A stretch of 64,000 nt of DNA, taken from contig JAQWSU010000026.1 in the NCBI GenBank assembly GCA_029243025.1, forward strand, positions 17,113 through 81,112, read 5' to 3'. Position 1 is the first letter of the stretch. Every line of letters begins with the position of its first letter. Below, piece by piece: positions 9,384 through 18,346 of this stretch. Under the pieces are notes generated by a model. That model did no database searches. It was given only the letters and a program-made list of their open reading frames with translations, and was not told the origin of the DNA. This DNA comes from Pirellulaceae bacterium (GTDB lineage: Bacteria > Planctomycetota > Planctomycetia > Pirellulales > Pirellulaceae). Position numbers and translations under genes: made by a program.

Positions 9384-10320
9384 GCTTCATTGAATCCTTG
9401 CAGAAAACCGTAACTTGCTAATCGTTGAAAAACTAATCGCCGGTCGCCGCCCGTCCGACTTCCGGTAATGATCAATATACACTCTGAATTGCATTCCGCA
9501 GATGATTGAAGAGGAGTTCTTTTTCCAAATTCCGGCGTTTCGCGCACGGCGGGAGACAACGGCAAAGGCCTGGCTATCCGTGGCCCCGCGTGAGAAGGCG
9601 TCAGCAACCCTACTGTCAACTCTTTCACCCAACCGCTCGTGCAAATTGCCCCCCCTAACGAACCTTTCGCGAATCACAGTCAATTTTCATTGGCCCTTTT
9701 CATTGGCCCCCAAATGACCCGAACCGAAGCCTTTACAAAACAATCTTCCCGCAATCGAATAAATTCCCGAACCGCTGGTAGCACCCGCCGCACCTTTTTT
9801 TCATCATCAAATTCTGAAAACTCCAATCCCGACGCGATTTGGATTGAAACCTAGAAGGGCGACAAACCGAAAGGCAGCAACGCTCCGGGATGCTTGACCG
9901 ATCGCGGACTTACCGCCCTGGTATCAGTCATCTTGAAAGCGTGGCTCAAGACAGCATCACCAACCCCAGGTCCACCCCAACCGAATTGCTTCGCGAGAGC
10001 GGCGAACCATACTTGCAAATCCATTGCCGGACCTTCCTTGGAACCTACCCTTAGAAGCACAGATCGCCCGATCCATGAACATGAACTCTGAAGCTGATTG
10101 TATTTCAAGCCGACCGTCGGCAACAACCGATTCGCCTTCACCTGCCATGCGTTGCTTCGCGAGTCCGACACTCCCAATCCGACAAAGGCAACCCGCGTGG
10201 CACAGAGCATCAAGGTTGGACCCGCGTGACACGCTTCATCAATTCAACAACAATAACCGGTGCTAATCGCAGATACGATCCGCTCAATCCGTTCCGCCAG
10301 GATCGAGGGGCCGATCGCCT
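9384..10320. other. Gene-poor stretch, nothing recognised
   Basis: About 940 bases between the heme protein start and the PEP-CTERM stop. Several overlapping short frames occur on both strands (the longest 120 codons, 9851-10213 minus), but none has a recognisable motif or signal peptide, and two overlapping leftward frames compete for the same bases. It may contain the heme-protein promoter and eroded gene remains that I could not identify. Confidence 0.4.
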
Positions 10321-11025
10321 CTAAGCTTTCAGAGATCGGGAACGCCTCAGCCACCCCACCAAACCGATTGCCCCTAACATCATGACACTCGTGGAAGGCT
10401 CAGGAACAACGGAAACCTCGAAAGAAAGTTGGTATTCCACCTCGTCATTTGGACTGGCCGTCCCCACGGGATCGGTGTCAGGTGTGAAGTCACCTTCCTG
10501 AAACCAAAAACTGTAAATGCCTTCGCCAAGCGAACCCTCAAAACCCGAGACCACATTGGCGCCTGGAACCGGGAATTCAAAAAGCGCGCCTAAATCATCG
10601 AGCACATCGTCATTGACACCACTTCCCGGATTAATGCCAACCAGGGCGGCTCCCAAAAGTGCCGACGCATCCGTTTTCGAACTGATTTCTGCTCCCGTTT
10701 GAACTCCAAAAAACCCACCATTTCCAGGCGGCGAGTAAGTGGTGTCGTAGCGATCGATCGTAATCGATGTGAGTGCCGTATCGGGACCGATCGAAATTGT
10801 CCAAAAATCAATCTCGGAGTTCGGGCCCAGATCGTTTACGAGCTTACCGGTGATCGTATGAGTCCCAACCGAAAGGTTTTGAAGCGATTCGGGTAGCTTC
10901 GTGGGGCCAAGATGATTGTCGGACAAATCATCATCAATCGACTCGTTATAATTCACCAACTCACCGTGCAGATGCCCACAGGCGATCCAGAACAACCCGA
11001 AGGTCAACAGCGTGCAGCGCAACAT
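10321..11025 (-). CDS. PEP-CTERM sorting-signal protein
   Basis: The protein has 234 residues from the ATG at 11025, which has GGAGAATTATC just upstream and starts a signal peptide (MLRCTLLTFGLFWIACGHLHG). A further in-frame ATG 24 nt upstream lacks both. The central part looks like a pre-peptidase C-terminal-like beta domain ('ITGKLVNDLGPNSEIDFWTI' and 'GEGIYSFWFQEGD'). The C terminus is a textbook PEP-CTERM tripartite signal: VPEPST, a hydrophobic helix (MMLGAIGLVGWL) and a basic end (RRSRSLKA). Such proteins are exported and processed by an exosortase; none is encoded in this window. The mature role is unknown. Confidence 0.85.
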   Translation of the reverse strand: MLRCTLLTFGLFWIACGHLHGELVNYNESIDDDLSDNHLGPTKLPESLQNLSVGTHTITGKLVNDLGPNSEIDFWTISIGPDTALTSITIDRYDTTYSPPGNGGFFGVQTGAEISSKTDASALLGAALVGINPGSGVNDDVLDDLGALFEFPVPGANVVSGFEGSLGEGIYSFWFQEGDFTPDTDPVGTASPNDEVEYQLSFEVSVVPEPSTSVMMLGAIGLVGWLRRSRSLKA

Positions 11026-11401
11026 GATAATTCTCCAACCGCGTATCAAGAAAGTCTCTGAACAAACCCAAGCCTATGTTTATGCCAAATCGCCCGTGCA
11101 ATTGAAAGCTTTTTCCGTTTCTTTCGCACACCAGGCGAACCTATCTAAGAAAAACCAAAGCTTCGTAAGTTTTACACTCGCGCAGAAAACCCGGCGATTC
11201 ACGATCTCCTTGACGATGGGATTTGCCGCGTACTCGAATTCGCCATTTCCTAAGTCGCGTTGATCGAGCCGCACAAGCCTTTTAGGCAGGCAACACCGTC
11301 ACCCTTCCTTGGAAAAAGAACGCCCGTGCGCCGGACAGAGGGAGAAACGTGAATCGGAAACGCCATCTGCTCCCAAGTCAAAACAACCGCAATTCCCCGT
11401 C
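11026..11401. other. Intergenic region, no gene seen
   Basis: About 376 bases between the PEP-CTERM start and the stop of the large kinase gene. Short frames on both strands lack motifs. It should hold the promoter of the PEP-CTERM gene and the 3' end of the kinase transcript; I see no clear T-tailed terminator. Confidence 0.4.
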
Positions 11402-14400
11402 CTATGGTTTTTTTTGACCTTCAAAGAGAGCCCGCACACTCGGTGGAATCACCGATTTGGCGGCTTTGCTAGGCACGGGAGGAGTGACCGTTTTTTTCGT
11501 TTCGCCCATTCGTGGCAGCAAGGGCGAAAACATGACCGACCGATCTTCCGACGCAGAAATGATCGCTTCGTTGCCAGGGGAGAATGTGATCGCAGTAATC
11601 CCAGCTGAGTGATCCGTCAGCGGTTGTCCAACTTGGTGAAATCGCTGATCTTTGGCTTTCCACACATGCACTGTACTCCCAGTGGCCGCCGCCAGATAAC
11701 TCCCATCCTGACTGCATTCCAGCAGATGAGCATCAACAAGCTTTATTTGATGAAGTGGTTCTGCTTCAGCCTGGGAGTAAAGGCTCAACGTTCCGTCCTC
11801 CACCAGGGTGACAAATCGGTGATCATCGAGAATCTTGGCCGCTCGAATAGAAGCGCCCTGGTTGTCGAATTCGTTAATCAGTTTCCAGGACTCATCGCCC
11901 CGCTCCCATATTCTTATTTTTTTGTCCGCGGTTGCAACGAGCAACTTATTTTTCAAGGCGTGTATCTCGACAGCCGTTGCGTGCGGCCCTTGGGAGATTT
12001 CCGTCCAAGGCCCTCGTACGGTGGGGGCCTCCACAAACCGACCCGAATCGAGATACCTAACCCAATGGGCTCCTTGATTCAATTGGAACGTTTGCTGTTG
12101 AATCTCAGCCGTCGATTGATTTCCGTTGTTTGTTTCGGAGAGCTGGGGAACTCGGCGATAGTCAAGCGCACCATCGACTTCTTGAAAGGTCGCGTCCTGG
12201 CCTTGCCATCCCAACACGCGAATTCTCGTATCAGGTTTCGAAGTCACGATCGCGGTCCTGGCCGGAAAGGCGTTAGCGACCAATTGGCGATCATCCCTCT
12301 TCCCGGGATCCAACACGACGACATGCGAAAAATCGCCCACCAAGACAAGCCGCTTACTCACGTCGGTCCACGCCATGTCTCTCACCACTCCCCCAACGTA
12401 AAGAGTGTCTCTCCAACGTTGGCGAGGCCCTTGCCACATTTCTCCTTGCCAAAGTTCAAGTGCTCCATCCTGCCCGGCGATGGCAAATTGATAGGTCCCC
12501 TCAAATGGAAACGGAGCAATCCGGGCGAGTGCAACCGGCCCCGCCGCTTGAATCGAACCGCGGTAACGTCCACGACGGCCGCCCCAAAATTGAACCTGGT
12601 TATTTGACAGCGTAAGCAACGTATGATTGTCAGGCGAAATCTCACAAGTCCCAGGTTCGATTCCTCGACAAGGAAATTGATACCGTCGGGCAGTGTTGCG
12701 AGGCCAATCAGGTTGCCATCGAATGACTTCACCCGCTTCACTCGCGCTAAATAAAATTTGACCACTGCGTGAAAACCGAACATGAGCGACCGGGGAAGTA
12801 TGGCCTTCCAGGAGAAGCTGACTGCCATCCGGGTCCACCAGGGTAATTGTGTTTCCGGAAGCGACGGCAACGTGTTGAAGCCCAGCCTCCGCGGCATACG
12901 CCACTTGGACCACACCCTCTGGACACTTAATGAGAGGGGAGGCCTTCTGCGTAAACGTATTCCAGATGGCAACGCCACCATCTCGATCCCCGATAATAAT
13001 TTCCTGTTCCGTTTTAAAACAAAGCGTTTGGTAATGTTTTTCCTCGGAAATTAAAAATTGCTGCCGGCGTTCACCGCGCAGATCCATCACACCGACGGCC
13101 CCATCATCGAGGACATAAGCAAGTCGCTCGCCGTCGGGTGCCCACGCCAAATCGACGATCGTCCCATTCGTAACAATCGGTGGCTCGACTTGTCCGGTTC
13201 TCGTTTGAATCAAGTGAATCCCGGGTTCTGCAGCAACCGCAATTTGTTTCCCAGACGGTGAGAACTCGAACGCCACCACGCCGAGATCGGGTAGACGCCA
13301 TTCATAAAGGTTCTTTCGCAGACTCCAGATACAAAGCGCACCTCTTGCTGAAACGGCGGCCATCCGAGGTGAATTTGCCGCCAGTGCCACCTCCAACCAG
13401 CGACCGTGAGTCGGCGGCAGGCGAGTCAAATCCCCTTCCTGTTGCACCCAAAGATCCAAGGATCCGACACTGACTTCGGCTTGCCCATTCTGACGGGTTA
13501 ATCGGGTTCCCTGTTCTGGATCAATCGCCCATTGTTCCTGGCCATCATCCCATTTCCACCACTGATTGCGAGCGGTTTTTATTCTCAGTTGCCAATCCTG
13601 AGCTGGATGGGAAAAAGCCGATTGAAAATCCAGTTCGAGAACACGCGATTCGACCCCACTGGCGTCCGGCGAATCCATTTGTTTTTTGATTTCGCCACTT
13701 TGTGGATCGACAACCAAGATCACTGTCCGGCTCAATTCGCGATTCAGCCCTTCCTCGCTATCCGTTTCCTGATCGTCAGTTGTTTGACAAGAAATCACCA
13801 TGGCATTCCCAGTGGGCGACAGCGTCAGGCTTTCTACGTCGCCCGGCAACACCAACGGGTCGAACCACGAACTGGACTTTCCAGTCAGGGGATCTACCCG
13901 CCAGAGCTGACGCCCTCGTGCCACGATCAACCCCAGGTCGTGCGGGCGAAGCACCCAGGACTCGGTTAGGAGTTCGTCCGTTTCACCTTCGGCAAACGGA
14001 ACGGGAATCAGACCATTCGCAGCTTCCATCCAATAGCCTGCAGCGTTTACATTCCATCGCCAAAAATGAGAAGTCACCGTGTCAAATAGGGCGATCGATG
14101 TTCCGTCTGGCGTCAACTGCAAGATATACTGCCCCGTTTCCGATAGGTGGGGTACGTGAAGCACCTGTTCGGGACGAAGACAATGACCATGCAAAAATCG
14201 CCATACGAGTTCACGTATTTTGCTCGGACATCGCTGTTCGTCTTCCAACAACTCCAGCGCTTTTCGCGGATCTTGCTGAAAGACTCCAGCCACCGTTTGC
14301 AACTGTCGGTCGTACGGATCCCGCAGCATTGCATCGGTACCCGAAGCAAGGAATGAAGAGACCTCCGCTGCGACTTCTCCTGAAATCCGTCGTGTATCCT

Positions 14401-15841
14401 CAATCTGCGTATCCTTGGCCTGCAGTGCAGCATCCTTAATTTTGGATTCACGCCGCAGGCCTTCGGCTTGTCGCTGGAACCCTGACGCCGAGAGTGCAAA
14501 ATAGGTTGATACAGACGAACCAATGACCAGAGCCACGACGAACCCAACCACCAAGCCCGCCACCGTCGTATGCCTTTTACACCAGCGATAGGCTCTTGCG
14601 ATACGTCCGACCGGACGTGACAGAATGGGTTCGGTGTTTAGGAAACGTTGCAGTTCGTCTGCCAATTCCCCGGCTGTAGCAAATCGTTGCTGAGGATCTT
14701 TTTCGAGACAGCGAAGACAGATCGTCTCCAGATCAATCGGCACGTAATTATTAAGGTGGCGAGGTGATGGTGGCTCTTCGTTAATGACTTGGTGCAACAA
14801 CATGCTCGTATTCCCGCGGAACGGCAACTCTCCGGTCAGCAGTTCGAACATCACCACCCCCAGCGAATAAACATCGGTGCGAGGGCTACTGTCATGAGCT
14901 TGTCCCATCGCTTGCTCAGGTGACATGTAGGCAGGCGTCCCCAGCACTTGCCCTTCCACCGTCATCGTCACTTCGTCCGCTTCCCGTTTTGCTAATCCGA
15001 AGTCCATGATATGAGGCTGGTCATCTCCATCCATCATGATGTTGCCCGGTTTCAAATCGCGATGAACGACCCCGACTCGGTGGGCATGATTGAGGGCCTC
15101 CGAAATTTGGTAACAAAGCTTTGCAACTTCATTGGGATTTGGCGACCGAATCCCCATCCAATCATAGAGCGACACCCCGCGGACCAGATCGCTGACGATA
15201 TAGACGGTTTCGTCGGTGCGCCCTACTTCGTGCACTGAGACGATATTGGGATGTTTGAGTTGAGCAGCAGCACGCGCTTCGCGCAGAAATTTGTCGATTT
15301 CTTGTTCAGAAAGTTGCCCACGTCGCGGCAACTTCAAGGCCACCGTCCGATCTAGCACAGTATCTCGTGCCTTCCACACTGTGCCAAATCCACCGACGCC
15401 AATTCGCTCAATCAGCTCAAAATGGGCGATCTGCTTGAGAGTCGGTGCCTCTTTGGTCGCCATCGCGTCGGAGACCAGGCTAAACGCCTCTCCGCAAGCG
15501 ATACACGTAATATCGGACCAAGGAAGGTCGGCCAGGATCTCCACTGGCGACGCGCAATGCGGACACCGCACGATCAGTTTTGCTGTATCTGACGTTTCCG
15601 CCCCTTCGGTCGTCCGAGAGCGCCCGGAACGATTATCCCCCTGTTCGAACACATCTCGAGCATTTTCGACCAATCTTTGCTTCCGAAGCTCTTCTTCTAA
15701 CTCCGGCATCAGATCGCCGTGCTTCGAGACAATCGTGTCTCGAGATAATTTTTCTCCCTTCGCCTGACGTTGGGCATAGTCAGAAACGACGTCAAGAATC
15801 TGGGAGCGTCGCAAATCTGCGTCGTCACGATGCTGCGTCAT
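11402..15841 (-). CDS. Membrane Ser/Thr protein kinase with N-terminal zinc ribbon and C-terminal WD40 propellers
   Basis: The protein has 1479 residues from the ATG at 15841 (GAGG about 10 nt upstream); the frame extends 27 codons further but without support. An N-terminal helical segment with the planctomycete kinase leader ('IVSKHGDLMPELEEELR') is followed by a four-cysteine zinc ribbon (C93, C96, C113, C116). The kinase domain spans about 140-402, with a glycine loop GVGGFGTVW, Lys170, HRDLKPGN at 260-267 and DFG at 280-282, so it should be active. One membrane helix lies at about 427-450. About 1000 extracytoplasmic residues follow, with WD40-like blades (for example 'GHTSPVAHVRFSRSGQILFSAS', 'SAGITAITFSPGNEAIISASEDRSV' in parts). 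It probably forms a unit with the ECF sigma gene at 17160-17807 and the PEP-CTERM gene between them. Ligand and targets are unknown. Confidence 0.92.
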   Translation of the reverse strand: MTQHRDDADLRRSQILDVVSDYAQRQAKGEKLSRDTIVSKHGDLMPELEEELRKQRLVENARDVFEQGDNRSGRSRTTEGAETSDTAKLIVRCPHCASPVEILADLPWSDITCIACGEAFSLVSDAMATKEAPTLKQIAHFELIERIGVGGFGTVWKARDTVLDRTVALKLPRRGQLSEQEIDKFLREARAAAQLKHPNIVSVHEVGRTDETVYIVSDLVRGVSLYDWMGIRSPNPNEVAKLCYQISEALNHAHRVGVVHRDLKPGNIMMDGDDQPHIMDFGLAKREADEVTMTVEGQVLGTPAYMSPEQAMGQAHDSSPRTDVYSLGVVMFELLTGELPFRGNTSMLLHQVINEEPPSPRHLNNYVPIDLETICLRCLEKDPQQRFATAGELADELQRFLNTEPILSRPVGRIARAYRWCKRHTTVAGLVVGFVVALVIGSSVSTYFALSASGFQRQAEGLRRESKIKDAALQAKDTQIEDTRRISGEVAAEVSSFLASGTDAMLRDPYDRQLQTVAGVFQQDPRKALELLEDEQRCPSKIRELVWRFLHGHCLRPEQVLHVPHLSETGQYILQLTPDGTSIALFDTVTSHFWRWNVNAAGYWMEAANGLIPVPFAEGETDELLTESWVLRPHDLGLIVARGRQLWRVDPLTGKSSSWFDPLVLPGDVESLTLSPTGNAMVISCQTTDDQETDSEEGLNRELSRTVILVVDPQSGEIKKQMDSPDASGVESRVLELDFQSAFSHPAQDWQLRIKTARNQWWKWDDGQEQWAIDPEQGTRLTRQNGQAEVSVGSLDLWVQQEGDLTRLPPTHGRWLEVALAANSPRMAAVSARGALCIWSLRKNLYEWRLPDLGVVAFEFSPSGKQIAVAAEPGIHLIQTRTGQVEPPIVTNGTIVDLAWAPDGERLAYVLDDGAVGVMDLRGERRQQFLISEEKHYQTLCFKTEQEIIIGDRDGGVAIWNTFTQKASPLIKCPEGVVQVAYAAEAGLQHVAVASGNTITLVDPDGSQLLLEGHTSPVAHVRFSRSGQILFSASEAGEVIRWQPDWPRNTARRYQFPCRGIEPGTCEISPDNHTLLTLSNNQVQFWGGRRGRYRGSIQAAGPVALARIAPFPFEGTYQFAIAGQDGALELWQGEMWQGPRQRWRDTLYVGGVVRDMAWTDVSKRLVLVGDFSHVVVLDPGKRDDRQLVANAFPARTAIVTSKPDTRIRVLGWQGQDATFQEVDGALDYRRVPQLSETNNGNQSTAEIQQQTFQLNQGAHWVRYLDSGRFVEAPTVRGPWTEISQGPHATAVEIHALKNKLLVATADKKIRIWERGDESWKLINEFDNQGASIRAAKILDDHRFVTLVEDGTLSLYSQAEAEPLHQIKLVDAHLLECSQDGSYLAAATGSTVHVWKAKDQRFHQVGQPLTDHSAGITAITFSPGNEAIISASEDRSVMFSPLLPRMGETKKTVTPPVPSKAAKSVIPPSVRALFEGQKKP

Positions 15842-15991
15842 CGCCCATTGCCTCGGCACAAGAGAGAATAGATGTTCGTAAACCCTAACCTCATTGTGAA
15901 CCAAACAGGGCGTAAACGCCAACGGACGATCGATTTAATCCGACAGGAATTTAAGGATCATCTCATCCAAAGGGTCAGATCGCCAGAAGGA

Positions 15992-17134
15992 CTACCTCTC
16001 ACCCCACTTTTGCCGTGGCTTGTCTAGAACTCGCCGATTACGCAATATCCAGCCCACGATTCCGAGGCCAAACAGCATTCCGCTGGTCGGTTCGGGTACG
16101 GATTCAGCCGGCGCGGCCCTCGCGTCATCTGACTCATAACACCCTTCCTGAAATGCGAGAATCAAATCGGAACTGTCGAAGACGCAGTCGCCGTTCCAAT
16201 CGCCGGTGGTCCAGGTTGCCTCATCACCATTCTCGTAAATGCCAACTTGAAACAACTGAACCAGATCAGAACTATCGAAAACTCCATCAAGATTAACGTC
16301 GCCGATGCAAGTCCCTTTGCTCCATTTGATCCAAGCGAGTACATCGTTATTATTCACTTCGCCGTCGATGTTAATGTCGTACTGCCAGTCTTCGGACCCG
16401 TCTTTGGATGCTTTACTCAAAGCGTCCAAATCGGTCACATCGACCAGCCCATCCCCATTAAAATCACCGGGTCGACAATACATCAATGAGATCGCATTGA
16501 TCGTCGTCTCGCCTTCACTGAAAATTTCTACCTGATTCTGTTTGAAGTCCGGAAAAATCAGCACGTTACCGCGCACCCCAGTGCGAAACGTACCGTCGAA
16601 TTCACCCGAATCAATGTGTGGTTGTCGCACCCCGTTTACAACAAATTCTCCTTTTGCACCCTCTTGGCCACCATAACTGTAAATTAGCACGGTGTAGTTC
16701 AGTGGTCCTCTGTGCCGCGGAGGAACGAATTCCAAAGCATCAAGCTTAATCACCGATGGAGAACGAAAGAAGGATTCCATCAGCCGCGCATCACCAGGAT
16801 TTTCAACTTGAATATCATCGTTTTTTCCGATTCGCGCTGCATTCCACGACACACTCGCAGCCGATTGATTGAAGTCGCCGAAAGTGTCCGAGATAAGCGG
16901 AAAATTTTCTCCCCCGGTCTCGTTCGGCAGATTGTTCCAAACGGTCTCGCCAAATAAGCCGGCCGGAACACGAATGGGAGCATCGCCCCCGGCTAAATTG
17001 AGATTCAGACTGTAACCGTACGAGGATGCAAATCCAACGCCGTGAGCTGCTACAAGTCCGAAACCAATCGCAAGGCCGGCGACGCAAAACCATTGACGTG
17101 GCGGAGCGAAGGTGCGTTTCAGGGAAGCAATCAT
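15992..17134 (-). CDS. PEP-CTERM protein with dockerin-like EF-hand repeats
   Basis: The protein has 380 residues from the ATG at 17134 (TGAGGATTTGGACG upstream). The long upstream frame extension overlaps the sigma gene and is not credible. A signal peptide is followed by a malectin/carbohydrate-binding-like beta region ('LEFVPPRHRGPLNYTVLIYS'). Four calcium-loop repeats of dockerin type come next (GDFNGDGLVDVTDLDAL, YDINIDGEVNNNDV, GDVNLDGVFDSSDLVQL, GDWNGDCVFDSSDLILAF). It ends in a PEP-CTERM signal (VPEPTSGMLFGLGIVGWILRNRR). It starts 25 nt after the ECF sigma stop and precedes the kinase gene by about 150 nt, suggesting co-transcription. The role is presumably a surface or biofilm protein. 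Confidence 0.85.
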   Translation of the reverse strand: MIASLKRTFAPPRQWFCVAGLAIGFGLVAAHGVGFASSYGYSLNLNLAGGDAPIRVPAGLFGETVWNNLPNETGGENFPLISDTFGDFNQSAASVSWNAARIGKNDDIQVENPGDARLMESFFRSPSVIKLDALEFVPPRHRGPLNYTVLIYSYGGQEGAKGEFVVNGVRQPHIDSGEFDGTFRTGVRGNVLIFPDFKQNQVEIFSEGETTINAISLMYCRPGDFNGDGLVDVTDLDALSKASKDGSEDWQYDINIDGEVNNNDVLAWIKWSKGTCIGDVNLDGVFDSSDLVQLFQVGIYENGDEATWTTGDWNGDCVFDSSDLILAFQEGCYESDDARAAPAESVPEPTSGMLFGLGIVGWILRNRRVLDKPRQKWGER

Positions 17135-17159
17135 CGTCCAAATCCTCAGGTTTGTTGGG

Positions 17160-17807
17160 TTAACGTTTACTGATCCACATGCTAGTACGCTGCATTCGCT
17201 CCCGCAGAGCGTATTTTGCGCGCCGGAGCAAACCACGAACGGCTTCCGGTGAGCGATCCATTTGATTCCCCGCTTCTTCAAGCGTCTTTTGTCGAAAGAA
17301 CCGCAGCAACACGGCCTGCCTTTGTTCATCCGGAAGCGAAGCAATTGCCACTTGCATTGCCTGTACGGCTTCATCATTAGCAACGTTCTGACTCGGCGTT
17401 CCCCCATCGTCTTCCGCAAGGATTCCCATGAGGTCTGCAACAGAGGTCTTATAAATATCTTGAACGGCATCCACGCGCCGCATATCGCCGCCACGTTTCT
17501 TCCGTTTCTGGTGCTTGATGGCATCGATAATTCGGCTTTCCGCAATCGTCTTTAACCAAGCCAGAAATGAACGATCAGACTTGGGTTCGAAACGACTTAT
17601 TTGCTGAAAGGCGCGAAAAAACGTTTCCTGCAAAATGTCTTCCACGCTAATTAGACTTTGCAAGGGGCCAGCCAACTTCGGCCGGATATGATCGGCCACC
17701 GCATCACAGTGCGCCAGCAGCAGTTCTTCCAGTGCGGGACGATCTCCCGCAATGGCTTTCTGTGTTAACTCCCGTTGTCGGTTTGGATCAATCATACTTT
17801 CCCTCAT
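17160..17807 (-). CDS. ECF-family RNA polymerase sigma factor
   Basis: The protein has 215 residues (or 211 from the second ATG at 17795, which has a better-placed GAGGGAAAG). Region 2 is clear ('SVEDILQETFFRAFQQISRF', 'SFLAWLKTIAESRIIDAIKHQ'), and so is region 4 ('SLPDEQRQAVLLRFFRQKTLEEAG', then 'SPEAVRGLLRRAKYALRERM'). It belongs to the sigma-70 ECF family that in Planctomycetes is often encoded beside Ser/Thr kinases. No anti-sigma gene is adjacent; the kinase at 11402-15841 is a plausible regulator by phosphorylation, as proposed for kinase-linked ECF groups. First gene of the leftward set sigma - PEP-CTERM - kinase. Confidence 0.9.
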   Translation of the reverse strand: MRESMIDPNRQRELTQKAIAGDRPALEELLLAHCDAVADHIRPKLAGPLQSLISVEDILQETFFRAFQQISRFEPKSDRSFLAWLKTIAESRIIDAIKHQKRKKRGGDMRRVDAVQDIYKTSVADLMGILAEDDGGTPSQNVANDEAVQAMQVAIASLPDEQRQAVLLRFFRQKTLEEAGNQMDRSPEAVRGLLRRAKYALRERMQRTSMWISKR

Positions 17808-18275
17808 ACTCTCTCGCTTCGTTTGAGTTTAACTGCGACTAAAGCTGTTTGCGACGCTTTTCCCCTTTCCAAAGACTCAAACGACATCTTCCGCGGAAAC
17901 GGTCGCGCTTTTTTTCGCGCTAATTGCTTAGGTCGGACTTTCGCTTAGCTTTTCAGCTGACAACAGCTCCAGAGGTTGACTTGTTTGGACACCCACTCAG
18001 CCCACCCACCGAGGATCGTCGGGACGGGGAATCCCCGGACGGCGCCCCCCGGCGAGAACGCGGGCGACAAGCCCCAACCCAAACGGACCATTGTTTCATT
18101 GAATTCCCCGAGTGGCGAGCAGTGATGGTAGAGCGTTTGGCAACGAGTTTAAATTCAAGGGAAAAGAAGTTCCAGAAAGCTGACTCGAGCTTCCCCAGCA
18201 GGCAGCGGAGACGGCCTATTCCACCGAACCAACGCAAGATACCTACCAATCAAATCCTCCTCTCGAATGCAAGAA
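17808..18275. other. Intergenic region before the ECF unit
   Basis: About 470 bases without a supported gene. It should carry the promoter of the leftward ECF/PEP-CTERM/kinase set; CGCG-T7-CGCG at about 17906 is a small symmetric element. No -35/-10 pair stands out. Confidence 0.4.
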
Positions 18276-18306
18276 CGCCGAGTCATCCCAACGGGATAAC
18301 TCGGCG
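18276..18306 (-). terminator. Hairpin downstream of the GEVED/LEPR-XLL gene
   Basis: A stem of 14 pairs with one mismatch (CGCCGAGT-ATCCC against GGGAT-ACTCGGCG) and a 3-nt loop lies 40 nt past the stop at 18347. There is no long T tract on either side, so it may act as a weak bidirectional terminator or as an mRNA 3' stabiliser. Confidence 0.6.
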
Positions 18307-18346
18307 CTTGCCCCTTCCATCAACTGCACGAATTGTGCATTTCGAC

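Noticed and set aside
11609..12607. 332-codon rightward frame
   Set aside because: It is antisense to the kinase WD40 region and has no recognisable features.
17134..17545. N-terminal extension of the PEP-CTERM gene over the sigma gene
   Set aside because: The extension reads as basic, motif-less sequence and overlaps a clear ECF gene in another frame; the ATG at 17134 has a ribosome binding site and a signal peptide.
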